Below are positions 43,036 to 50,602 of a stretch of DNA of 64,000 bases, in pieces; position 1 is the first letter of the stretch, and the number at the start of each line of letters is the position of its first letter. Origin of the DNA: CAYUUR01 sp964510235 (lineage in GTDB: Bacteria; Patescibacteriota; Saccharimonadia; Saccharimonadales; CAYUUR01); contig CAZEBF010000001.1 of assembly GCA_964510235.1 (NCBI GenBank), positions 16,821 to 80,820 on the forward strand, given 5' to 3'. Below the pieces are notes generated by a model. That model ran no database searches, had not been told where the DNA came from, and worked only from the letters and a program-made list of their open reading frames with translations. Made by a program: the position numbers and the translations under genes.

Positions 43036-43169
43036 ATGAGACCCCCACCCTGCTGCGGACTGGGAAGAGCAGCCGGCGTGACGAATTTATTTCGGCACCC
43101 ATCGCGAACGGGGCCCCCAAGAAATACATTTCTTGGGGTGTGGTGAGAAACCCAGAATGGGTGTCTCAT
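43036..43169. repeat. Structured repeat element, copy A, with terminal inverted repeats
   Basis: 134 bp between the convergent ychF and serine hydrolase genes. Ends are inverted repeats of 11 bp (ATGAGACCCCC at 43036 and the complement of ATGAGACACCC at 43159-43169, 10/11). Stems: 43050-43072 (CTGCT..AGCAG), 43078-43098 (GTG-CGAA..TTCG-CAC), 43115-43138 (CCCCAAGAAAT-ac-ATTTCTTGGGG) and 43145-43167 (GAGA..TCTC with CCCA-gaa-TGGG). The minus strand aligns with the plus strand of copy B at 45705-45815. It could double as a two-way terminator. Confidence 0.75.
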
Positions 43170-43174
43170 ATGCC

Positions 43175-44920
43175 TTATTTATCCATGTAGTTGCTGATGC
43201 GGCGCGACAGGTCAGCAATTTGCGATGGGTTACCACCATAGGTGAAGATTGAAAGCACATAGGTGGATTTTGGGTGATACACAATACCGGCGTCGTGCCG
43301 GTAACCGCCCCAGTAACCCACTTTGTTAGCCACGCTACCGCGACTACCAGTCGGAATACCTTCGCGGTAAATCTGACGTGACATATAGCCAAGCATTTGC
43401 TTGCGATGCGATGAGGCTAACAGCGTGCCACTCTGCAAACGTTGCAGATACCAAGCAGTATCCTGAGCAGTTGTCGTGAAAACAGCTGGATTAGGGTTGG
43501 AAGAACTAAAACCCTGGCCACCAGCAAAGGCGGCAACATTACCCCAGCCACGATTATTACCAATGTTATGGAAGCACGGGTTATTCGAGTAGACGATCAA
43601 AATCTCAAGGCAACCACTCAAAGGACGATCAGCGCCCAGCTTATCATTCATTGTCCACTTACCCTTGGCTACTCCATCATACAAATAGTGTTGCAAGTAC
43701 AACTTAGCCATACTGGCAGCAATAAACTGCTCGGAACCGTTAATACTGGCGCTACGCCCCTTGCCACCAAGTTCACGAATTACCACGCCGGCGCGGAGCC
43801 CGGTATCGTTTTGCCAATCTTGCAGTAGAATCTGCAGGCCTTTACTGTTCTCGGAGTACGTTCGGCTAAACTGAGATGCCGCACTTATCACCTGTGGTTT
43901 AACGACAATACTCTGCTGATCGCTTTGCAGCCCTTTCATGATTGTATCGAGTGCTTCTGGCTCGTTAATCTGCTGACCATCACGCGCTTTTGTGGTCTTG
44001 ACGGTCACACCATCGTGAACCCGAATCGTTGCTGCCACAGGAGCGACATACACTTTTGGTGCAATACGTGTGATGTAGCTAGCAATCGCTTTTTTGTTAT
44101 AACTAGATGCCAGCACACCACGTTTTTTGTCATAACTGATGGCGATGAAGGACTTCAGCTCGGTCTGCGGAATTAAAAACTTCTGATCATCAACTACCAC
44201 ATAGGTTGCTTGAGTTGTTTGGCGTCGAAGCTGCGTTATTGAAGTGCGAGCCTCCTCTGTAGTCACAGCCGGCTCTACAGTCACCACTGGTAGCTCGACC
44301 TGTGCCGTTGTGCCAGGCTGCGCACTCTTGAGCGTAGTAACTACCTGCTCTATGTCGTAGGTCGCTCCATTCTTAGAGGCATCTTTCAGCTCATACTCGT
44401 CCTTTACCTTCTCGACTGTAGCATTAATAGCCGGCAATGTGTTTTCTTGCTGGATGCGCTTTGCTGTCTTTCGCAAGGCCTCTTCGTTATGACGCATCTG
44501 TACGACTGCACGATTGCTGCTGCGAAACAGACTGAATGGCGTGAGTCGTTCGCGCCAGCTGTAACGCATCAGGCTCGCAGTTGTAGCCTCTGTATCAACA
44601 CTTGAGCCAAGGTCTGAGTAGCTCAATGTATAAGCTTTTGTGCGAGCCTGAAGTGTAACCGAGCGATTACCTAGATTATCAAAGGTCTGTTGAAGACGAG
44701 CAGTGCTCTGAGCCCCCACCGATACACCATTAACACTCAGTAATGGAGTAGTTACATTACGCGGATAGACCACCTGCACAGCGACAACAGCCAGCAAACC
44801 AACAGTTGCTCCAGCTACAACTTTTGCACCAATACGAACCGCTCGTTGCAGTTTAGTGCTCGAGCTTGGTGTAAAGTGATAGGCCGATGACGGCGCTGAC
44901 GTTGTAAATTGTGGAGGCAT
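43175..44920 (-). CDS. Membrane-anchored serine hydrolase with YoaR-like domain (581 aa)
   Basis: Membrane helix at about 32-51 (GAKVVAGATVGLLAVVAVQVVY). The region 60-160 (VNGVSVGAQ...YTLSYSDLGSSVDTEATTASLMRYSWRERLTPFSLF) resembles the YoaR/PG-binding domain found beside VanW; a similar copy may follow at 230-290. The C-terminal third is a beta-lactamase-type domain: ASMAK (S-x-x-K), YSNNPC (S-x-N) and NKVG (K-x-G). Likely acts on peptidoglycan or is a PBP-like protein outside the cell. It is the second protein of this fold in the window and is anchored in the same way. Confidence 0.82.
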   Translation of the reverse strand: MPPQFTTSAPSSAYHFTPSSSTKLQRAVRIGAKVVAGATVGLLAVVAVQVVYPRNVTTPLLSVNGVSVGAQSTARLQQTFDNLGNRSVTLQARTKAYTLSYSDLGSSVDTEATTASLMRYSWRERLTPFSLFRSSNRAVVQMRHNEEALRKTAKRIQQENTLPAINATVEKVKDEYELKDASKNGATYDIEQVVTTLKSAQPGTTAQVELPVVTVEPAVTTEEARTSITQLRRQTTQATYVVVDDQKFLIPQTELKSFIAISYDKKRGVLASSYNKKAIASYITRIAPKVYVAPVAATIRVHDGVTVKTTKARDGQQINEPEALDTIMKGLQSDQQSIVVKPQVISAASQFSRTYSENSKGLQILLQDWQNDTGLRAGVVIRELGGKGRSASINGSEQFIAASMAKLYLQHYLYDGVAKGKWTMNDKLGADRPLSGCLEILIVYSNNPCFHNIGNNRGWGNVAAFAGGQGFSSSNPNPAVFTTTAQDTAWYLQRLQSGTLLASSHRKQMLGYMSRQIYREGIPTGSRGSVANKVGYWGGYRHDAGIVYHPKSTYVLSIFTYGGNPSQIADLSRRISNYMDK

Positions 44921-44987
44921 ATTTGTTTTTGATTAACAGATATATTTATAGCAAATTACCGACGTTTTGTCAAGTATACCTACCCTG

Positions 44988-45644
44988 TTACTGCCATTGG
45001 AGAACGATGTTTTTGATAGTCTCGACGATTTGTTCATGAGACGGCATTTTGTTGTCATCATAGTAATGATCAATGTCCATAAAGTTCTCGACAGTACTCA
45101 AACAAGCGATGTCATCGGCCAACAAGTGCATGCGGTCAACTGCTGATATGCTGGCAAGCGGTGTTGCCACAATGAGCTTTTCGAGTTTGTATGGCTTCAA
45201 AAATGCAGCTGCAGCATCAAGCGACACGCCACTACTCAAGCCATCTGAGACTAGAATAACGTTATGGTAGCGCAGTAGCTTTGGGTCAATAATTCCGCCT
45301 CCGCCCAACAGCCGGTTCATAGCATGTAGTTTTTCGAGTTTAGCTTGCTCAATATACTGATGGTACTCTGTTGTAAACTCTTCGAGCTGGCCAGTTGAAT
45401 ACATGCCGTTATAGGTGAAGATGCCACTTTGATCGATGCTAGCCAAAGCGTCGTTTTCGCCAGGTAGCTTAATCTGTTCTGTTAGAAGCATCATCATGAC
45501 GCAGTGCAGTTGCGCTGCAATCTGCGCAGCAACCACCACGCCACCATCGCTAAGTGCCACTACCGCGCAGTTCTCGTACCGATACTTTGGTACCAGCTGA
45601 GCAGCTAGCTGTCGTCCGGCGTCTGAGCGGCTCTTATAATACAT
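44988..45644 (-). CDS. Phosphoribosyltransferase-like protein (COG1926 type)
   Basis: 218 aa. NCAVVALSDGGVVVAAQIAAQL near the start, and VILVSDGLSSGVSLDAAAAFL in the place of the PRPP loop (V-x-D-D-G-x-x-T-G-x-T). The first acidic residue of the loop is Ser, so PRPP binding may be weak. Substrate unknown. TAGACT (45651-45656) lies 6 nt before the ATG. It is preceded by the tlyA remnant. Confidence 0.75.
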   Translation of the reverse strand: MYYKSRSDAGRQLAAQLVPKYRYENCAVVALSDGGVVVAAQIAAQLHCVMMMLLTEQIKLPGENDALASIDQSGIFTYNGMYSTGQLEEFTTEYHQYIEQAKLEKLHAMNRLLGGGGIIDPKLLRYHNVILVSDGLSSGVSLDAAAAFLKPYKLEKLIVATPLASISAVDRMHLLADDIACLSTVENFMDIDHYYDDNKMPSHEQIVETIKNIVLQWQ

Positions 45645-45653
45645 GTCCCTAGT

Positions 45654-45704
45654 CTACACTTTGGCGAGTGGTTTTAACAGATAGAAGCGTTCGGTGCTTC
45701 CATC
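45654..45704 (-). pseudogene. Stray copy of the tlyA 3' end
   Basis: In frame on the minus strand this reads DGSTERFYLLKPLAKV then stop, against GNTERFYLLKKLS at the end of the intact tlyA. At DNA level tagaagcgttcggtg is identical in both (45682-45696 and 45839-45853). It is separated from tlyA by repeat element B. It has no start and is not a gene. Confidence 0.7.
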
Positions 45705-45815
45705 ATGAGACAAACCTACGGTTTTTCTCACCCTGCCCCACAAATTGAGAAATTTGCGGGGACCCCTATCGCTCCGGGCAAAAAATGCGATTTTTGCTCG
45801 GGCTGCTCTTTTCCC
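45705..45815. repeat. Structured repeat element, copy B
   Basis: 111 bp, three bases from the tlyA stop. On the plus strand: ATGAGAC, stem 45707-45729 (AAACC-tac-GGTTT closed by GAGA..TCTC), stem 45736-45761 (CCCC, CAAATT..AATTTG, GGGG), CCCCTATCGC, stem 45776-45799 (GCAAAAA..TTTTTGC), then GGCTGCTCTT. Same order and spacing as copy A read on the minus strand; stems differ in sequence but pair. The right-hand terminal repeat of copy A is missing here. Confidence 0.75.
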
Positions 45816-45817
45816 TT

Positions 45818-46537
45818 TTAGCTCAGCTTCTTAAGTAGGTAGAAGCGTTCGGTGTTGCCTTTTGAACCCGAGACAGCACTGTCGGCTTTGTCGATGATAA
45901 CGCAGTAGTTTTTTATCCACACTTCAAACTCCTTGAGAATCGTACGGCGCATTGACTCGTTTTTGATCACCCCTTTGTGTTTGAGCGCATCACCAGCCTC
46001 AAACTGGGGTTTTACCATCAGCGCAAGTACTGTTTCTTTGTGACTCAGCTTGATTGCGGTTGGCACTATCTCACGTAATGAAATAAACGACACATCAGCC
46101 AGGACAATATCTGGTTTTGGCTGTAAATCTTTAACGTCTCGTATGTCAGTTTGTTCACGTAAATCAATCCGCTCATCACCCCGCAAGCTTGGATGCAGCT
46201 GCTTGGTGCCGACATCGATAGCGTAGACTTTTTTGGCACCATGATGCAGCGCATACTGCGTAAAACCACCGGTAGACGAACCGATATCCAAGACTACTTT
46301 GTCAGAAAAGTCGAGCTTGAACAGCTCGGCGACAGAGGCCAGTTTGAAGGCGGCCCGTGAAACATACTGTTCCTCGACAGTTACTTCAATGCGATCATGA
46401 TCATCAACTTGTCGATGGGGCTTTTTAGCAATCTCGCTGTTCACCTTCACCTGACCAAGCTTAATATAACTTTCGGCCTGAGACCGTGACGTGACAAGCC
46501 CCCGTACCACCATCGCCTGATCAAGCCGTTGTTTCAT
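45818..46537 (-). CDS. tlyA: TlyA-type rRNA 2'-O-methyltransferase
   Basis: 239 aa from the ATG at 46537. An S4 RNA-binding domain (RLDQAMVVRGLVTSRSQAESYIKLGQVKVN) is followed by an FtsJ-like methyltransferase: VVLDIGSSTGGFTQYALHHGAKKVYAIDVG (AdoMet site), DIVLADVSFISL, ALMVKPQFEAG, and GVIKNESMRR. TlyA methylates 16S and 23S rRNA at intersubunit sites. CATAAT lies 6 nt upstream of this ATG. The C-terminus ends ERFYLLKKLS just before repeat element B. Confidence 0.92.
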   Translation of the reverse strand: MKQRLDQAMVVRGLVTSRSQAESYIKLGQVKVNSEIAKKPHRQVDDHDRIEVTVEEQYVSRAAFKLASVAELFKLDFSDKVVLDIGSSTGGFTQYALHHGAKKVYAIDVGTKQLHPSLRGDERIDLREQTDIRDVKDLQPKPDIVLADVSFISLREIVPTAIKLSHKETVLALMVKPQFEAGDALKHKGVIKNESMRRTILKEFEVWIKNYCVIIDKADSAVSGSKGNTERFYLLKKLS

Positions 46538-46544
46538 AGGTTCA

Positions 46545-47282
46545 TTATGCAGCAAGCTGACTCGTGAGGCCAATAATATCTTCGGTAGGAAGTTGTACTA
46601 TATGAGAATAGGTGCAGCCTGCATCCTCGAGCCGTCTAACAGCCATTAAGCCAAGCACAGCCCCTGCTCCAAGGTGGAACGAGTCTTGCCCGTCAAACCA
46701 TGCCGAGTATATTTCATCGATTTCATCTGAATCCTGGGCATACCCTTGCTCGTAGAGGGCAGATTCTAGCACTGCATCATCTAGCAAGTAGCCTAGCAAA
46801 CGCTCCTCTATCTCTGGAGAAATCTCACCGCTATATTCTGCAGCATGGTAAGCTGCCTCGCGTGCATCAAAAAGCTCACCGGCCATGTGCGACTCTCCAC
46901 GTGCCGCTATTCCTTCTGCCACAACTCTTTCAAGTAAATTGTTCTGAGGGGCGTGTTCTTCGCGAATTGTGTGAACAATCTCGTGGAAAGTAGTAAGTGC
47001 GATATCGCTAAAATAACGTCCGACTTTCTGGCGCTTAATGATCTGATGCGGAATATAAAGTTCAGCCTGTCGTGTGCCTTCTGCCGATCCAAGGCTACCA
47101 TCCCAGTGACAACCAACTCGTCGCACTGTTACTGTTTTTGGCTCGTCGTAGCTCACGTCAAGATGTTCCAACATATCATGGGTTAGTTCAATTGCCCCAC
47201 GAACCCACGGCTGTGTGGCCGTTCTGTATGGCTTCTTCCATTTGCCCCCACCCCATCGCATTTCGATAGGAGGCTGTTTCAT
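46545..47282 (-). CDS. Putative zinc metalloprotease (HExxH)
   Basis: 245 aa. FHEIVHTIREEH is an H-E-x-x-H zinc motif, with the third ligand possibly in EGIAARGE, as in DUF2268-type peptidases. C-terminal half: WFDGQDSFHLGAGAVLGLMAVRRL, also DUF2268-like. No signal peptide, so cytosolic. It follows efp by four bases; TAAAAT, overlapping the efp stop, lies 6 nt before the ATG. Substrate unknown. Confidence 0.65.
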   Translation of the reverse strand: MKQPPIEMRWGGGKWKKPYRTATQPWVRGAIELTHDMLEHLDVSYDEPKTVTVRRVGCHWDGSLGSAEGTRQAELYIPHQIIKRQKVGRYFSDIALTTFHEIVHTIREEHAPQNNLLERVVAEGIAARGESHMAGELFDAREAAYHAAEYSGEISPEIEERLLGYLLDDAVLESALYEQGYAQDSDEIDEIYSAWFDGQDSFHLGAGAVLGLMAVRRLEDAGCTYSHIVQLPTEDIIGLTSQLAA

Positions 47283-47286
47283 AGTG

Positions 47287-47850
47287 CTATTTTACGCGTT
47301 CGCGGTAAGCTCCTGTGGTTGTATCAACGCTGATGAGATCGCCGGTTTTGACAAATGCGGGTACTTTAACAGTGATGCCGGTCTCAACCGTGGCGTCTTT
47401 CATGACTGAACTGGTGGTGTCACCTTTAACAACATCTTCTGCGTAGGTAACTTTGAGCGGCACATTTTTGGCTAGTTCGATATTGATAACATGGCCATCA
47501 AACAGCTGCGCCTGTACGGTGTCGCCTTCTTTCATGTAACCCTTTTGGTCGGCCATGTCTTCAGCTGGCAGTTCAAATTGTTCGTAGGATTCATTGTCCA
47601 TGAAGTAGAACTTGGCACCGTCGCTGTACAGGTATTGCACGTTTTTGTTCACTACGTCTGCTGGTTCAACTGCTTCGTTACCCTTAAAAGTCTTATCCAA
47701 TACGCGACCATCGAGCAAGCTCTTGATCTTGACGTTCACAATTGAACCGCCGCGACCCATCACCTTTTGTGAGTACTCAGTCACACGATATGGCACGCCA
47801 TCCATCTGGAAGACGGTGCCTTTTTTTAGATCTGTTATTCCAAACGCCAT
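47287..47850 (-). CDS. efp: Translation elongation factor P
   Basis: 187 aa, three beta-barrel domains. The tip loop of domain I is KVMGRGGSIVNVK, with Arg33 at the site that is a modified Lys34 in E. coli. The end reads TVETGITVKVPAFVKTGDLISVDTTTGAYRERVK, a canonical EF-P C-terminus. Relieves ribosome stalling at polyproline; the proline-rich DHH protein at 62193 would be one client. AAGGGAC precedes the ATG, which overlaps the Nudix stop. Confidence 0.95.
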   Translation of the reverse strand: MAFGITDLKKGTVFQMDGVPYRVTEYSQKVMGRGGSIVNVKIKSLLDGRVLDKTFKGNEAVEPADVVNKNVQYLYSDGAKFYFMDNESYEQFELPAEDMADQKGYMKEGDTVQAQLFDGHVINIELAKNVPLKVTYAEDVVKGDTTSSVMKDATVETGITVKVPAFVKTGDLISVDTTTGAYRERVK

Positions 47851-48269
47851 TAGATTAGTCCCTTCTGTCTTGCAAGTTGTATTACATTAATTGTACCTGG
47901 CGCTACATCATCTCTCTGCAATAGTTCATCGATACTATACACTTCGCTACCCTCGCCTTCATACACTTCAAAGTTTTCTCTATTTGTATCTGCTACAAAA
48001 AGTGTGTATTCTTTTTCTTTATTTGTACCTCTTGGGTCAAACTTAACTGTAAGTAGTTTTTTGAAGTCTCCGTGTTTGAGATCTAAGGATGTCTCTTCAC
48101 TGATTTCTCGAACTATTGCGTCATGCGAAGTCTCATCTGCTTCGATATGTCCACCAAAAAAGCTTAACAGCCCGGGTGACACTGGCGCATCGTTTGTCCT
48201 ACGCTGAAGAGCACACGTGCCATCAGGTAAACGTAAGTATGCGAAGGCAATATTGTTTGTATCAGCCAT
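47850..48269 (-). CDS. Nudix hydrolase
   Basis: 139 aa. Nudix box GGHIEADETSHDAIVREISEETSLDL, matching G-x5-E-x7-R-E-U-x-E-E-x-G-U except the last Gly. Hydrolyses a nucleoside diphosphate derivative, substrate unknown. Coupled to both neighbours by overlaps (8 bp upstream, 1 bp downstream). Confidence 0.88.
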   Translation of the reverse strand: MADTNNIAFAYLRLPDGTCALQRRTNDAPVSPGLLSFFGGHIEADETSHDAIVREISEETSLDLKHGDFKKLLTVKFDPRGTNKEKEYTLFVADTNRENFEVYEGEGSEVYSIDELLQRDDVAPGTINVIQLARQKGLI

Positions 48270-48936
48270 CTAGATCCTGTACTTCCTCAGCTTCTTCTGG
48301 TGTTAGTCCTTCAGCAGTTAGCGGCGGCACGACTATGCCTTGCTCTGCAGCGAGTCTTACTGCCTTGTCAGCTAAAGGATCAACGATGCTTTCCCATGCA
48401 CTATATGCAAATAGTTCAAGTACAGTAAGGTCAGAGAAGCTAAGGTTGTCGTAACCACGCCTTATATCTTCGGTTGGCGCGTTCTCTTGCAGACTTGCCT
48501 TGATCCTTGCTGCAAGAGCGGCCTGATTAACCCCCGCCCGGTCAATGGCTCTAAATGGCATCTCGTCTTCATCTAGGCAAGATTCGTACCCAAACATAAC
48601 AGCCAGTACAGCCGACAAGTCTTTCATAGCGCCAACGAGCTCGTCAGCCTGACCATCGATGTCAGCAGTCCGCACTAGATACATCCTTGAATATCTTTCA
48701 AGGTTCTCAGTCCAGCCTTCGATATTACTATCGCTCGCCCCATCTGCCGAGGTACGCTGATAAGCCTCAAGAAATCTAAACGTAACGCCTGTTATTTCCT
48801 CGTTTTTACGTGTTTGCTGTCGCTCCACAACAAACTGATCAAGTGCACCGAGTGCAACTTGCGCGGTTTGCTCATCAAGACCACTAAACACCTGCTGGAG
48901 ATCCTCACGCGTAAAGGTTTCTGGGCGTTCTGCCAT
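48262..48936 (-). CDS. Unknown acidic helical protein (224 aa)
   Basis: No recognised domain. Mostly alpha-helical by composition, acidic (ERPETFTREDLQQVFSGLDEQTAQVALGALDQFVVE... ending LTPEEAEEVQDLDG), no membrane segment. AAGGAG precedes the ATG. Lies between rpsR and the Nudix gene, in the same direction and 12 bp from rpsR, so it is probably in the ribosomal operon. Confidence 0.65.
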   Translation of the reverse strand: MAERPETFTREDLQQVFSGLDEQTAQVALGALDQFVVERQQTRKNEEITGVTFRFLEAYQRTSADGASDSNIEGWTENLERYSRMYLVRTADIDGQADELVGAMKDLSAVLAVMFGYESCLDEDEMPFRAIDRAGVNQAALAARIKASLQENAPTEDIRRGYDNLSFSDLTVLELFAYSAWESIVDPLADKAVRLAAEQGIVVPPLTAEGLTPEEAEEVQDLDG

Positions 48937-48948
48937 AAAAAGTACTCC

Positions 48949-49152
48949 TTAGTTATGTGCGACGAATGGAAGCATTGCAAGGTGGCGGGCACGCTTGATT
49001 GCGACGCTCAGGTGACGCTGTTGGCTTTCGCTCAAACCAGTTTTCTTACGTGATTCGATCTGGCCATAGCCGTTTACGTAGCGCTGCAAGGTCTTAAAAT
49101 CCTTGTAGTCAAAGTATGCTACTTCACTTTTGTGCTTAAAAATCTTTGCCAT
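48949..49152 (-). CDS. rpsR: 30S ribosomal protein S18
   Basis: 67 aa from the ATG at 49152, with GGAGAG upstream. VAYFDYKDFKTLQRYVNGYGQIESRKKTGLSESQQRHLSVAIKRARHLAMLPF is diagnostic for S18. It forms the S6-S18 pair on the platform of the 30S subunit. The conserved order rpsF-ssb-rpsR is kept. Confidence 0.96.
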   Translation of the reverse strand: MAKIFKHKSEVAYFDYKDFKTLQRYVNGYGQIESRKKTGLSESQQRHLSVAIKRARHLAMLPFVAHN

Positions 49153-49252
49153 AATTTCTCTCCTTTCAGTCGAGAATAGGGACAAGGGTTGAGGGCTAAG
49201 GGTCTAGTGTATTGTTTCTATCCCCTTGGACCTATATCCTTTACCCTAGTTG

Positions 49253-49735
49253 TTAAAATGGGATGTCGTCGAGGTTAATTGGTTCATCGCCGATGTCTTC
49301 GATGACGACGTCATCTTTTTTCTTGGCCGCTGGTTTGCTGGCTGGCGCAGAAGAAGAACTTCCGCCCTCGTAGCTGCTACCGCCGCCGCTATCGCCACCT
49401 TCGCTGCGTCCACCAAGGAATGTTACGTCCTGGGCGTTCACTTCTACCTTGTTGCGCTTCTGGCCGTCTTGCTCCCATGATCGAGATTGCAAACGTCCAT
49501 TAACGAGACAAGGACGACCCTTGCTCAAGTACTGTGCCACACGCTCACCGAGCGGGCCCCAGGCTACAACATCGATGTAATCAGTTGCTTCTTGCCAGTT
49601 ACCATCCGCACCTTTGAAACTGCGATTAAGCGCGAGACTAAAGTTACAGACACTCTGGCCGTTTGGCGTTTGGCGCACTTCTGGGTCTCGAGTGAGATTA
49701 CCCATCAAAATTACTTGGTTAAATGATCGAGCCAT
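49253..49735 (-). CDS. ssb: Single-stranded DNA-binding protein
   Basis: 160 aa. The OB fold includes FNQVILMGNLTRDPEVRQTPNGQSVCNFSLALNRSF and WGPLGERVAQYLSKGRPCLVNGRLQSRSW. A Gly/Ser-rich linker leads to the acidic tip EDIGDEPINLDDIPF, the partner-binding tail of bacterial SSB. AGGAGG precedes the ATG. Confidence 0.96.
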   Translation of the reverse strand: MARSFNQVILMGNLTRDPEVRQTPNGQSVCNFSLALNRSFKGADGNWQEATDYIDVVAWGPLGERVAQYLSKGRPCLVNGRLQSRSWEQDGQKRNKVEVNAQDVTFLGGRSEGGDSGGGSSYEGGSSSSAPASKPAAKKKDDVVIEDIGDEPINLDDIPF

Positions 49736-49784
49736 TATTTATTCCTCCTATAAGAACTATGTCTTCAGAACCATGCATCGGTCA

Positions 49785-49925
49785 GTTACTTTCTAGCAAA
49801 GCTAGAAACTCTCTGCCCTCTTGGCTGATTTCTGGCTTAGAAGCTCCGGTACTCATTCACTGTACTATTAGTACGGTTCACTGCGGTTCCTCGCTCCTGC
49901 ACCAAAACTCAGCTCAAGTGCATGA
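49785..49925 (-). ncRNA. Structured RNA element between rpsF and ssb (candidate)
   Basis: A 254-nt gap inside an operon that is tightly packed elsewhere. On the minus strand: an outer stem pairing 49902-49913 with 49824-49835 (GCTGA..TCAGC, TTT..AAA, TGG..CCA), an inner hairpin GTACT-aat-AGTAC (49862-49874) and a separate hairpin TTTCTAGC..GCTAGAAA (49790-49808). No T-tract follows. It could control ssb-rpsR separately from rpsF. Confidence 0.5.
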
Positions 49926-49989
49926 ATTCTGTATGATTTGTTAATTGTACTTATACCCTACCCCCGAGCCGTAGCCCGGTCAAGCGAAA

Positions 49990-50379
49990 TTAGTCTCGCT
50001 CTTCGTCTTTTTCGTCGCGATCATCACGGTCGCCACGCTCTGCAGCCTTTTTGGCTTTTTCTGCTTTGGCTTCTTCTGCCTTAGCAATTGCTTTGAGGTC
50101 GGGCTTTGTGATGAGATAGCGAATCACCTCGTCAGTGATATTAAGCGTGCTTTCGACTTTCTTCACGCCATCTGACGGCATTTCTACAGTGTAAAACACG
50201 TAGATTGCATGTTCGTTACGTGCAATTGGGTATGCGAGCTTGCGCTTGCCCCAGTTGTCCGTAGCAGTTACTTTACCGCCGTTGTCTTTGATGATTTTGC
50301 TCACTCGCTCTTCGGCCTTGGTAAGGTCGACTTCGAGGTCAGGGTGATACAAAACAGCAATTTCGTACTGTTGGTTCAA
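49990..50379 (-). CDS. rpsF: 30S ribosomal protein S6
   Basis: 129 aa starting at TTG 50379, which has AGGAG six bases upstream; the frame is open to an ATG at 50508, but the extra 43 residues are unlike S6. NQQYEIAVLYHPDLEVDLTKAEERVSKIIKDNGGKVTATDNWGKRKLAYPIARNEHAIYVFYTVE is standard S6. The C-terminus is a long charged tail (AIAKAEEAKAEKAKKAAERGDRDDRDEKDEERD). Confidence 0.94.
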   Translation of the reverse strand: MNQQYEIAVLYHPDLEVDLTKAEERVSKIIKDNGGKVTATDNWGKRKLAYPIARNEHAIYVFYTVEMPSDGVKKVESTLNITDEVIRYLITKPDLKAIAKAEEAKAEKAKKAAERGDRDDRDEKDEERD

Positions 50380-50526
50380 ATTGAACTCCTTCGTTTGGTT
50401 AAAGGCTACGCGCTCTAAAGATGGCCGTAACCTGAAGTTTACCCAGCACCACTTCTTGGTTGGTGCTGCGGCTGAGTTTTCAGCTATCAACAATTCTACT
50501 ACATCCACCCCTGTTAGTCAACTAAC
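50380..50526 (-). promoter_or_regulatory. Structured rpsF leader with a palindrome at its 5' end
   Basis: Three hairpins in the 5' region: CAGCACCA..TGGTGCTG (50444-50468), GCTGA-gttt-TCAGC (50471-50484) and GGCTACG..CGTAACC (50404-50432, one G-U). In many bacteria the rpsF leader binds the S6-S18 complex for feedback control; this could be such a leader but I cannot match the known consensus. GTTAGT-CA-ACTAAC (50513-50526) may be an operator. Confidence 0.45.
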
Positions 50527-50602
50527 ATACCTCACCCTTTGATTTGCCCGCTCATCATGTTTATGCTTCAATAGTAACAAATGGACGGAAATAAAAACTG
50601 AC

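Noticed and set aside
49723..49944. Plus-strand frame of 73 codons in the rpsF-ssb gap
   Set aside because: No Shine-Dalgarno or promoter, and it runs through the hairpins of the structured element on the opposite strand.
50380..50508. In-frame ATG at 50508 as the start of rpsF
   Set aside because: It would add 43 residues not found in S6 across the hairpin leader; the TTG at 50379 has a proper AGGAG.
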